DNA of 36,042 bases from UBA9732 sp052170315 (GTDB lineage: Bacteria > Spirochaetota > Spirochaetia > Sphaerochaetales > Sphaerochaetaceae), in contig JBQNAT010000018.1 of assembly GCA_052170315.1 (NCBI GenBank), forward strand, positions 1-36,042. Reading direction: 5' to 3'. This document shows positions 1 to 6,753 of the stretch, piece after piece. The translations under genes and the position numbers were made by a program. Positions within the stretch are counted from its first letter, which is position 1. Each line of letters opens with the position of its first letter. The notes below the pieces were generated by a model, which did not search any database, had not been told where the DNA came from, and saw only the letters and a program-made list of their open reading frames with translations.

Positions 1-406
1 GTTGAAACTTAACAGGGCTGTCTCTGATTTAGACATCATAGATATCTACAGAGGTCTGTGGCAGATTGAAGATACTTTCAAGATTACCAAAAGTATTCTA
101 AAAGCAAGACCTGTGTATGTACACAATGAAGAAAGTATCGAAGCGCACTTCCTGTCATGTTTTATATCTTTGATGATGTTAAGAATTCTGGAAAAGAAAA
201 CAGATTACAAAATCCCAATCAGAACCATGGTAGATAGTCTTAGAAAGGCAAACCTTGTTCAACTTCCTGACGGTAATTACATGAATGTCTATTGTGACAA
301 TGTAATTCAAACAATTGCAAAGGCTACAGACCTTTGTCTGACAAAGAAATTCTATTCCAAAAGAGATTTAGTCACACAGAGAGGCAAAACTGTAAAAAAG
401 ATTTAA
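1..406 (+). mobile_element. 3' end of an IS4/IS1634-like transposase gene (partial)
   Basis: The frame is open at the left window edge and stops at 404-406, leaving about 134 codons of the C-terminal part of a DDE transposase. The segment YRGLWQIEDTFKITK (about residues 16-30 of the visible part) resembles the Y-(2)-R-(3)-E-(6)-K signature of IS4-type enzymes. The Glu would be the third catalytic acidic residue and lies exactly seven positions before a Lys, although the Arg position is Leu. The two other catalytic Asp residues would lie outside the window, so it cannot be judged whether the element is intact. The tail is Lys-rich, as is common for such proteins. No convincing terminal inverted repeat was found downstream. 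The family assignment is by motif only. Confidence 0.7.
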
Positions 407-565
407 ACGTAATCAGAACAAGGTGCACAGAAAATTATTGGCCTATCGTTGTATTTGTTTACAGCATAAATCCTTGCAATGTTTTTTTCCTTATTTTGCT
501 GCGGAAGTCGGGATAAAAAGCATAAACGAAATACGATTATAATGGAAGAAGTTTAAGAAAAAATT

Positions 566-654
566 ATTTTCAGGCCATTATAAGCTCAAAATGATGGTCT
601 ATATTAAGAAAAAAATGAAAAAAACTTATTTTTTTTGATTTTCAGGCCATTTTA
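566..654. repeat. Direct repeat, two 17-bp copies
   Basis: The copies are ATTTTCAGGCCATTATA at 566-582 and ATTTTCAGGCCATTTTA at 638-654. They differ at one position and start 72 bp apart. They lie in the AT-rich region after the transposase. They could be transposase-binding sites, remnants of an element end, or an unrelated duplication. Confidence 0.75.
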
Positions 655-725
655 GGACATCAAATTGGATAAAACAAACCCTAATAGGCTAAAATATCAA
701 TGAAATCGGCTGAAAAAACTCATAC

Positions 726-746
726 AACCCGGCGGAAAATCCGGTT
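726..746 (-). terminator. Weak hairpin downstream of the leftward cobO-like gene
   Basis: AACCCGG (726-732) can pair with CCGGTT (741-746) with one bulged base. It lies ten bases past the stop codon of the minus-strand gene ending at 756. On that strand a T-rich run follows only after about ten more bases, so it is a poor match to a classical intrinsic terminator. Confidence 0.25.
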
Positions 747-755
747 AAATATGTT

Positions 756-1067
756 TCAAAACTTAAGACCCTTAACGGTTTTGTGCCCTGAAGCTTTACT
801 GAAGCTTTCCCAGACCTTTGCGCATACGGCTTTCATTGACTCCGTATTTTTCAGGTTCCAAAGAAAACCCCGACCGTGGTTTTCCCGGTCAACGCCAATA
901 GCGGAGAATATCCCGTATTCGCCGTATGAAGCAGGTTTTTCTTTTACGAACCGGATAACAGAACATTTAAGGCTCTGCCCAAGCGCTCTTGAAACCGTTC
1001 CAAGAGCGCTTGTGGTTTTGCCTTTCCCGTCGCCTGTTATCACAAACAGCTTATTAAAAACCCGCAA
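756..1067 (-). pseudogene. Shortened CobO/BtuR-like corrinoid adenosyltransferase
   Basis: The 103-residue product begins with a P-loop, GDGKGKTT at residues 12-19, then the family-typical stretch around GRGFLWN (66-72) and a helix ending VWESFSKAS. This matches the first half of ATP:cob(I)alamin adenosyltransferases of the CobO/BtuR type, which are normally about 170-200 residues. The following segment, which normally carries the D-x-x-x-x-D-E acidic motif, is missing. The last residues, KGLKF, resemble the extreme C-terminus of full-length relatives (KGIEF-like). An in-frame internal deletion is therefore more likely than simple truncation. The start is a TTG at 1067 without a good ribosome-binding site, and it overlaps the preceding lipoprotein gene by 14 bases. 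It is probably inactive as an adenosyltransferase. A small nucleotide-binding protein with another role cannot be excluded. Confidence 0.55.
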
Positions 1068-2199
1068 GTTCCGAAGAGTTCGGAGAGGCGCCGGATTTAA
1101 CTTCGCTGTTTATCTGGGCAACGGCGGCCGCCTTCCTGTCATCAATGGCTTTCATGTGATTGTAAAGGGAAACGGCTTCAGCCAAACCGTACTTGCTGTA
1201 AAGCTCCTGCGTCAGGCTGTAGGCTGTTTTGGTATCGCCCAAAGTAAAGTACAGGATAGCGGCGTTGTAGCCGGATGCGATGTGCCCCGAACGCGCGTAT
1301 TCGTCGGCAAACAGCCTAAGCGCCGTCCTTGAATCCCCTGCCCTTACCGCCTTGTATGCAGGCTTGAGTGAATCAATCTTGGGTTTGTTGTCCATGAAAG
1401 AAAAATACTCCGTTTTATAATGTGGAGACAGTTCAGTCCTGAAATCATAGGCAAATTTTTTTATCAGATTAATAAAGAGGGTTGAAGCCTTGCTGATTGA
1501 GTTCCAGTCCTTCTCAAAATCGCCTTTGGAATTCTTTATATGTCCTATTTTGGTTTTGGCTTCGCACATGTCGGAAGAAAACGTATCAGCCGCGATTATT
1601 ACATTGTTCTCCACATCCGTAAGGACATAGGAAATTGAAATCGCATATTTCTGGACAAGGAAGAAGTTAATCGGACTGTACTGTATTCCAAGTTCATCGG
1701 TAAGCTTTTTGCCGCGGTCAATTTCCTGAACTATATATTCATCATAGTAAAGGTTGTTTATATCTGTTGTAAGAATTGCATCCACCTTATTATTCAGGAG
1801 AGCAGCTCTTACGCTGCCGTTGCTTCTGCCTAACGCGACATACGCATCAGTCAGGGTTGGGTTCACAACGTTGAAATATCCCGTATTTATGGCCTTATAT
1901 ATGGTATCAGTAGCCGCGTTGGTTATTCTTTCCGAGGCATTGAAATCCAAATTGGAATAAAGCCCCAGATATTCGATATATTTGTAATCGGCAGACTTAA
2001 CAGGCACATAGGATTGCCAGAAAGACGGATACTGCCATCTTGTACTGTCCAGAGTAGACCTTACCGCAATGGTTTTGTAACCGCTTATGTCAACCGCGGC
2101 GGGAACAAGGGTATTGACGGCAATTGTTGTTGAACAACCTGCGAAAAGACAAAGCAGGAGCATTGCAGATACCATGAGTTTCACGATTTTCTTAGGCAT
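1054..2199 (-). CDS. Lipoprotein of unknown function, DUF6340/CsgG-like
   Basis: 381 residues. The start at 2199 was chosen because AAGGAG lies six bases upstream and the protein then begins MPKKIVKLM, a normal signal peptide ending in the lipobox LFAGC, so it should be lipid-anchored. The region after the signal (PAAVDISGYKTIAVRS) resembles the opening strand of DUF6340 or CsgG-like envelope lipoproteins. The C-terminal quarter (about 285-365) contains helical repeats of TPR character (RLFADEYARSG, AAILYFTLGDTKTAYSL). It has its own predicted promoter, which diverges from the acidic-protein operon. The last 14 bases overlap the shortened cobO-like gene. The family assignment is tentative and no catalytic residues are evident. 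A role in surface or envelope assembly is a guess from location only. Confidence 0.7.
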   Translation of the reverse strand: MPKKIVKLMVSAMLLLCLFAGCSTTIAVNTLVPAAVDISGYKTIAVRSTLDSTRWQYPSFWQSYVPVKSADYKYIEYLGLYSNLDFNASERITNAATDTIYKAINTGYFNVVNPTLTDAYVALGRSNGSVRAALLNNKVDAILTTDINNLYYDEYIVQEIDRGKKLTDELGIQYSPINFFLVQKYAISISYVLTDVENNVIIAADTFSSDMCEAKTKIGHIKNSKGDFEKDWNSISKASTLFINLIKKFAYDFRTELSPHYKTEYFSFMDNKPKIDSLKPAYKAVRAGDSRTALRLFADEYARSGHIASGYNAAILYFTLGDTKTAYSLTQELYSKYGLAEAVSLYNHMKAIDDRKAAAVAQINSEVKSGASPNSSELAGF

Positions 2200-2220
2200 A
2201 GTTTTCTCCTTTGCAGATGA

Positions 2221-2249
2221 AGTATACAAGGCTTAAGACAAAAACTCAA
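2221..2249 (-). promoter_or_regulatory. Predicted promoter of the leftward lipoprotein gene
   Basis: Read on the minus strand, TTGAGT (2249-2244), a 17-bp spacer and TATACT (2226-2221) form a good sigma-70-type promoter. Transcription would start near 2214, giving a leader of about 15 bases that carries the AAGGAG ribosome-binding site. Confidence 0.6.
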
Positions 2250-2279
2250 TTGACACATCATGATTCATGACCTTATGCT
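2250..2279 (+). promoter_or_regulatory. Predicted promoter of the acidic-protein/lipoprotein pair
   Basis: TTGACA (2250-2255) and TATGCT (2274-2279) are spaced by 18 bp. The -35 box directly abuts the -35 box of the divergent lipoprotein promoter (ACTCAA|TTGACA), so the two promoters are back to back and may compete or share regulation. Confidence 0.6.
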
Positions 2280-2313
2280 TTCAGTGATTGATGCAGAAAG
2301 CAAGGAGGTCGAA

Positions 2314-2562
2314 ATGTCCCCAAGAAAACATCCGTACGGCGATTACTATGATGAAAACTTCAAAGATGACGATGACTTTGAAGAGGAAGACGATTTTGAC
2401 GAAGAAGACGAGTTTGAAGATATATATGACGCGCCTGACGTAAGCGACTGGGAAGACTACGATTACGACGAAGACGACAATGAAGAAGATGAAGAGGAAG
2501 ACCTTCTTGATGAAGGCTTCTACTATGAAGACGAAGAGGAAGATGTCGATGACGAAGAGTAA
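2314..2562 (+). CDS. Small, extremely acidic protein of unknown function
   Basis: 82 residues, of which 48 are Asp or Glu (59%) and only three are Lys or Arg. About fourteen aromatic residues (Tyr, Phe, Trp) are interspersed through the acidic run. The start at 2314 is supported by AAGGAGG at 2302-2308, and the product begins MSPRKHPYGD. No known domain is recognised and no signal peptide or membrane segment is seen, so it is probably cytoplasmic. The coding strand is strongly purine-rich (GAA/GAC/GAG codons) from about 2350 to 2560. Its end overlaps the start of the next gene by 14 bases, which suggests coupled translation. It could act as a polyanionic binding protein or ion-binding protein, but nothing in the sequence decides this. 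Confidence 0.7.
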   Translation: MSPRKHPYGDYYDENFKDDDDFEEEDDFDEEDEFEDIYDAPDVSDWEDYDYDEDDNEEDEEEDLLDEGFYYEDEEEDVDDEE

Positions 2563-3685
2563 AAGCCTCTCTATCGCGCTGATTCTTTCGGCACTTGTTT
2601 TTCTCTGTTCGTGCGTAACTTATACTCAGACCATGCTTATTGTTTCTCCGGAGGAAGGCTCAGAAGCTCCGGGAACAGTAGCTGCGCAGGCTGACGACGG
2701 GCTTCAGATGGTAGTGGCTTCAAGCTATTTCGACGGCAGCAATGCGGACTTTGTGGTATCGCTTGCCTCGACGGAAGACTCAACGTTCACATTCGCGGAC
2801 AGGCAGTTTTCTATTTACGGTGGAAATTATCAGACGGGCAGATGGTCCTACATTGACAGCTGGGACAGTTATGCCTACAAAAACACTGTTAAAAGAAATG
2901 CCAACACCGCCGCGTTTGCGGCAGGACTGATAGGCATGGCAGTGATATTTGACGCAATCTTCAATCCCTCCTCAGACTTTGACGTGTACTACTATTCAGT
3001 CTACCCGTTTTACAACGGAGGCTACTACTTTAAAACGAACGACCCCGGGGTGGCTATCACCTATGCCGTTCTGTCAACAATAGAAACGGCAGTCGTGATG
3101 GACCAGATTTCGGATATGAAGCAGGCGGAGCTGAACAGAACACTTTTAGAAACCGCAATAGTTTTCCCCAAGTCCGGAGCTTCCGGGCGCGTATGCTTTA
3201 CGGATTTGCCTAAATATCCCGACTACAAGGTTGTATATGATAACGGCAATCAGAACATGCAGTTTACATTCTCGCGTTCGGACCGTGCGGAAATCATAAA
3301 TCCGTGGCTGGATAAGTCTTCATCCCAGTTTGCCCTGAATTTCCTGCATACATTTAACAGCAGAAGATTCAGCGCAACTTTAAGCTACCTTGCTCCAATG
3401 TATATGGGCTGGTTCGGGGGCGTATCCGTATTCCTCGGCACAACGGCTCACCTGCCATACGACATTGGCGTTAATTTCGGTCTGAACTGGAAGATAATGT
3501 CCCACCTCTGGCTGCAGGGAGGAGTTGAGTTCTGCAAACGGTCCGGCACTGAATACCCTTACGATGTTCTGTGGCTTCTGGGGCTTCAGGGCTGTTTCAG
3601 CAATATCAGCGTTTATGCCGGCACAGTGTTCAGCACAAGAGAAAAAGTCTGGTTTACGGAATTCGGTTTAGGCGTAGCCTTTTAA
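2549..3685 (+). CDS. Lipoprotein with a barrel-like C-terminal region
   Basis: 378 residues from the ATG at 2549. This start was preferred over ATG 2543 because the AGAGGA motif at 2535-2540 then has normal spacing. The N-terminus MTKSKSLSIALILSALVFLCSC is a signal peptide with a lipobox ending in Cys. A short hydrophobic glycine-rich segment (FAAGLIGMAVIFDAIF) lies in the first third. The last 100 or so residues alternate hydrophobic and polar residues and end in Phe (FGLGVAF), typical of the closing strands of outer-membrane beta-barrels. It was not matched to a named family. The gene starts inside the acidic-protein gene in another frame, so the two are probably translationally coupled. 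It converges with lysC, with only eight bases between the stop codons and no visible terminator. Confidence 0.7.
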   Translation: MTKSKSLSIALILSALVFLCSCVTYTQTMLIVSPEEGSEAPGTVAAQADDGLQMVVASSYFDGSNADFVVSLASTEDSTFTFADRQFSIYGGNYQTGRWSYIDSWDSYAYKNTVKRNANTAAFAAGLIGMAVIFDAIFNPSSDFDVYYYSVYPFYNGGYYFKTNDPGVAITYAVLSTIETAVVMDQISDMKQAELNRTLLETAIVFPKSGASGRVCFTDLPKYPDYKVVYDNGNQNMQFTFSRSDRAEIINPWLDKSSSQFALNFLHTFNSRRFSATLSYLAPMYMGWFGGVSVFLGTTAHLPYDIGVNFGLNWKIMSHLWLQGGVEFCKRSGTEYPYDVLWLLGLQGCFSNISVYAGTVFSTREKVWFTEFGLGVAF

Positions 3686-3693
3686 ACTGTTAA

Positions 3694-5010
3694 CTATACG
3701 GCAAAGCTGTGATACAGCACCCTTATCGTGTTATCGAACTGGCTGTTGTTCACTCCTACTATAATTGCAAGCTCGTCAGAGCCCTGCGCGATGGTTCGGA
3801 TGTTTATGTTTTCCTTCCCAAGCGCGTTGAAAAGCTTTCCTGAAATGCCCGGACGGAAAATCATTTTCCTTCCCACGGCTGCGACAAGGGCAATATTGTC
3901 CTGTATGTCTATGTCGTCGGGCGAGCACTTTGCCTTTATGTCTCCTAAAATTTCGTACAGGCTGTCCCCTATACTTGCCCGGGAAAGAACAAGGGCAAAC
4001 TGGTCAATGCCCATGGAAATGTGCTCCGCGTGAACCTTATGGCGGTCAAGTATTTCAAGAACATCACGCAGTATCTCATTTGAGTTGTTAAGGCGTTTTG
4101 AAACGGTAAGAATTATGAAATTCTTCTTCCCCGCAATTCCGGTTATGAATCTGTCGTTGTTTTCGGCATCCATACTTGCCTTGTCCACTATCATTGTGCC
4201 GGGATGAGCCGGTTCGTTGGTGTTCCTTATATTAAGCGGTATGCCAATTTCCTTAACGGGAGCCACCGAATCCTCATGCAGCACGGATGCGCCCATATAG
4301 GCAAGCTCCCTGAGCTCGGAAAAGGTAATCTCCCCTATGGGTTTGGGGTCTTTCACTATTCTTGGGTCTGCCATAAGTATGCCGGAAACATCAGTCCAGT
4401 TTTCGTAAAGGTCGGCGCTGCACGCGGCAGCCACAAGCGAGCCCGTGATATCGCTTCCGCCTCTGCTCATAACCCTTATCTTGCCTGAAGGAAGAACTCC
4501 ATAGAAGCCAGGTATCACAATGCCTTCATGCTTCTGCATTTCATCTTTGATGGCCTGAGATATTTTAGATGTTAAAAAACTGCCGTCATAGTCCATGAAT
4601 ATACACTTGGAAGCGTCAAGAAAATAATAGCCAAGGAATTCGGCCATAAGACGTGCCGTAAGATATTCACCTCTGGAGACAAGCTCGTCAATGCTCATAT
4701 CCCGGCCAAGCTTCGACCTTATTTCTTCAAGGTCGGATTCAATTCTGTAGGAAAGGCCCAGATTGTCCCTTATCTCAATAAAACGCTCGCTTATCCTGTC
4801 AAAAATCTCGTCGCAGGGAACCCCGTAGGTCATGTGAGCATTGCAGAGATAAAGAAGATCCGTTATCTTGTGGTCATTTTTATCGCGTTTTCCGGCAGCG
4901 GAAACTATTACAAAACGCCTTGAGCTGTCCGAACGGATTATGTCCTTTACCTTCCTGAACTGGTTCGCGTCCGCAACGGATGAGCCTCCGAACTTTGATA
5001 CTTTAATCAT
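3694..5010 (-). CDS. lysC: Aspartate kinase
   Basis: 438 residues. Phosphorylates L-aspartate to aspartyl-4-phosphate, the first step towards threonine, methionine and lysine. The N-terminal KFGGSS motif (6-11) and the later SRGGSDITGS segment identify the amino-acid kinase fold. The C-terminal 140 or so residues contain the paired ACT regions expected for feedback control, such as VAAVGRKM and INIRTIAQGSDE. It is monofunctional and not fused to homoserine dehydrogenase. It overlaps hom by the four bases ATGA at 5007-5010, so it is the second gene of a coupled hom-lysC pair. The adjacent threonine genes suggest control by threonine, but the effector cannot be read from the sequence. Confidence 0.95.
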   Translation of the reverse strand: MIKVSKFGGSSVADANQFRKVKDIIRSDSSRRFVIVSAAGKRDKNDHKITDLLYLCNAHMTYGVPCDEIFDRISERFIEIRDNLGLSYRIESDLEEIRSKLGRDMSIDELVSRGEYLTARLMAEFLGYYFLDASKCIFMDYDGSFLTSKISQAIKDEMQKHEGIVIPGFYGVLPSGKIRVMSRGGSDITGSLVAAACSADLYENWTDVSGILMADPRIVKDPKPIGEITFSELRELAYMGASVLHEDSVAPVKEIGIPLNIRNTNEPAHPGTMIVDKASMDAENNDRFITGIAGKKNFIILTVSKRLNNSNEILRDVLEILDRHKVHAEHISMGIDQFALVLSRASIGDSLYEILGDIKAKCSPDDIDIQDNIALVAAVGRKMIFRPGISGKLFNALGKENINIRTIAQGSDELAIIVGVNNSQFDNTIRVLYHSFAV

Positions 5011-6173
5011 AAATCCTCCATTATCCCGGCAAAGAACATCTTCACGCCTTTACGTCTTAATTCCGCGGCTTCATCGTGCATTTTTTTTACCGTCACCTTT
5101 TCAGTCACCGCAAAAACCGTTCCGTCTTTCTCGCAGAGCCTGCGCTTCACGGGAAGTCTTTTTGATAGTGCATCAAAGGAAGAACACCTTATCAGATAAT
5201 TGTTTTCACACTCCTTTGAGTTGTTGTACGGGAAACCCACAAGGCATTTTCTGCTGAGCATACGCTTCTGGCCGTCCGTTACGGAGCTTACGTCCCTTAA
5301 AATGGCAGAGGCCGTTGGATATCTTCCCGCGCCCTGTCCAATGAAAGACATGATTCCGGAATTTTTCCCCATGTACTGCGCAAGATTGGTATTTCCGCAT
5401 ATGCCGGCATAGGCTTCGGAATAACTGCATACAACAGGCTCAACATAGGCATAAAGACGGCCTGACGCTGCAAGACCGCATTTTCCTACAAGACGTATCG
5501 TGCGTCCAAAGGATTTCGCGGTTTCAAAGTCCAAAGCCGAAACATTCAGAATTCCCTCTACATTGAAATCCGTATTCGGAAGTACATCATAGGCCACCAT
5601 GCTTATGAGCATAATCTTTCTCAGCGTATCCATTCCCGAAATATCGGCCGTGGGGTCAGCTTCCGCGTAACCCAGCTTTTGAGCCTCGGCCAGAGCGGAG
5701 CCGAAATCCAGGTTTCGTCTGTCCATCGCGTCAAGAATATAGTTCGTGGTGCCGTTCAGTATCCCGCCAGCCCAGAGAATTTCATCCGTCTTCCTTGCGG
5801 TATAGAGATTCTGAAGAATGGGTATCGCGCCGCCGCACGCCGCACTGAAAAGAAAAGAAACGCCCTTCTTCTCCGCAATATTCATAAGGTCTATCCCGTG
5901 GGCCGCCACAAGGGCTTTGTTGGATGTAATCACGCTCTTCCCCGCTTCAAGGCTCTTTGACGTGAACTCAAAGGCAGGGTCCACTCCTCCCATGCATTCA
6001 ATAACCAGGGATGAGTCATCTTTCAGGACGATGTCGAAAGATTCCACCATAAAAGGCGCCGTTTTTTCACCCTTTTTTACCAAAACATTTCTTACAGTAT
6101 AGGAAGGATTGGCGTTAAGCATCTCCCAAACGCCTTTACCTACAACTCCGTGACCTAAGATAGAAACGACCAT
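5007..6173 (-). CDS. hom: Homoserine dehydrogenase
   Basis: 388 residues. Reduces aspartate-4-semialdehyde to homoserine with NAD(P)H. The start is the ATG at 6173, preceded by GGGGGAC, giving MVVSILGHGVVGKG; the Gly-rich GHGVVGKG is the nucleotide-binding loop. Further family landmarks are the SNKALVA motif, the GGILNGTTNYIL segment and the DPTADISGMDTLRK region with the catalytic-site acidic residues. The length is at the short end for the family. The C-terminal 90 residues are not a clear ACT domain, so feedback control may rest on the kinase or be altered. It is the first gene of the leftward pair with lysC (ATGA overlap) and diverges from pheB-thrC-thrH. Confidence 0.95.
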   Translation of the reverse strand: MVVSILGHGVVGKGVWEMLNANPSYTVRNVLVKKGEKTAPFMVESFDIVLKDDSSLVIECMGGVDPAFEFTSKSLEAGKSVITSNKALVAAHGIDLMNIAEKKGVSFLFSAACGGAIPILQNLYTARKTDEILWAGGILNGTTNYILDAMDRRNLDFGSALAEAQKLGYAEADPTADISGMDTLRKIMLISMVAYDVLPNTDFNVEGILNVSALDFETAKSFGRTIRLVGKCGLAASGRLYAYVEPVVCSYSEAYAGICGNTNLAQYMGKNSGIMSFIGQGAGRYPTASAILRDVSSVTDGQKRMLSRKCLVGFPYNNSKECENNYLIRCSSFDALSKRLPVKRRLCEKDGTVFAVTEKVTVKKMHDEAAELRRKGVKMFFAGIMEDL

Positions 6174-6212
6174 TTTGTCCCCCAAAAGCGCATAAATAAA
6201 TTTTTTGTATGC

Positions 6213-6254
6213 ATTGTAAAAACACTTGTCTTTTTATTGGGGACAATGTATCAT
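6213..6254. promoter_or_regulatory. Divergent control region between hom-lysC and pheB-thrC-thrH
   Basis: For the rightward operon TTGTCT (6226-6231), a 17-bp spacer and TATCAT (6249-6254) make a plausible promoter. A leftward -10 candidate TACAAT lies at 6218-6213, but without a well-placed -35. TTGTC (6226-6230) and GACAA (6242-6246) form an inverted repeat inside the rightward promoter and could be an operator. No threonine attenuator, T-box or riboswitch-like structure was seen. Confidence 0.45.
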
Positions 6255-6298
6255 ACTGAAAATTAAATGACAAGATGTCGGAAAAAAACGGAGGTCAA

Positions 6299-6736
6299 AT
6301 GCTTGATAATTATCTGATAATCCATAAAAGCGTGCTGCCCGATTATTTTGAGTCTGTGCTTGAGGCAAAACGTCTTCTTGAAGAAGGTAAGGCAAAAAAC
6401 GTCATGCAGGCGTCAAAAATGGCCGGCATTTCGCGCAGCACATACTATAAATATAAAGATTTTATCCTTGAACCTGTAAGAATCTCAGACGGAAGAAAAG
6501 CCGTTATCTCAACTCTCCTGTACCATGAAACCGGCGTACTCAGCCACGTGCTTTCAAAGATATCGGATGCGGGGGCAAGTATTCTGACAATAACCCAAAG
6601 TCTTCCCGTACGCGGTAAGGCCAGCGTAACCATTACGCTGGACATAAGCAATATGCCCATACAGATAAACGCCCTGCTGAATCAGCTTGACTCCTGCCAG
6701 GGCGCAGAGAACACAAAACTCATTGCCATAGACTGA
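6299..6736 (+). CDS. pheB: ACT-domain protein of the PheB/UPF0735 family
   Basis: 145 residues, the usual size for this family. The start at 6299 follows GGAGG at 6290-6294. Residues about 33-55 (NVMQASKMAGISRSTYYKYKD) look like a helix-turn-helix. Residues 69-145 form an ACT domain (TLLYHETGVLSHVLSKISD then ILTITQSLPV), a fold that commonly binds amino acids. PheB-type proteins are found next to aromatic or threonine biosynthesis genes; the precise role is not established. Position at the head of the thrC-thrH operon, opposite hom, suggests an amino-acid-responsive regulator of these genes. That is inference, and direct DNA binding is not shown. It ends six bases before the first possible thrC start. 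Confidence 0.85.
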   Translation: MLDNYLIIHKSVLPDYFESVLEAKRLLEEGKAKNVMQASKMAGISRSTYYKYKDFILEPVRISDGRKAVISTLLYHETGVLSHVLSKISDAGASILTITQSLPVRGKASVTITLDISNMPIQINALLNQLDSCQGAENTKLIAID

Positions 6737-6753
6737 AGATAATGGAGATTATA

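Larger units (their letters stand above)
407..755. other. AT-rich non-coding stretch at the insertion-sequence end
   Basis: About 350 bases without a credible gene. It contains long A and T runs, a 17-bp direct repeat (566-582 and 638-654), a possible RNA stem-loop at 573-599 (nine pairs counting G-U, nine-base loop), and a small CCGG-based hairpin at 726-746 just beyond the end of the leftward cobO-like gene. The right end of the insertion sequence should lie somewhere here, but its exact boundary is not visible. Confidence 0.6.

Noticed and set aside
407..755. Terminal inverted repeat and target-site duplication of the insertion sequence
   Set aside because: Only direct repeats and weak hairpins are visible. 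The left end is outside the window, so the inverted repeat cannot be matched.
700..1332. Open frame of about 210 codons on the plus strand
   Set aside because: It is antisense to the cobO-like and lipoprotein genes, both of which have recognisable motifs or a signal peptide; the plus-strand translation has neither.
2250..2313. Longer version of the acidic protein starting at 2260
   Set aside because: The ATG at 2260 lies inside the predicted promoter, has no ribosome-binding site, and would add 18 residues unlike the rest; AAGGAGG supports 2314.
6174..6298. Threonine attenuator, T-box or riboswitch upstream of hom or pheB
   Set aside because: No leader peptide rich in Thr/Ile codons, no T-box sequence and no terminator/antiterminator pair can be drawn in this 125-bp region.
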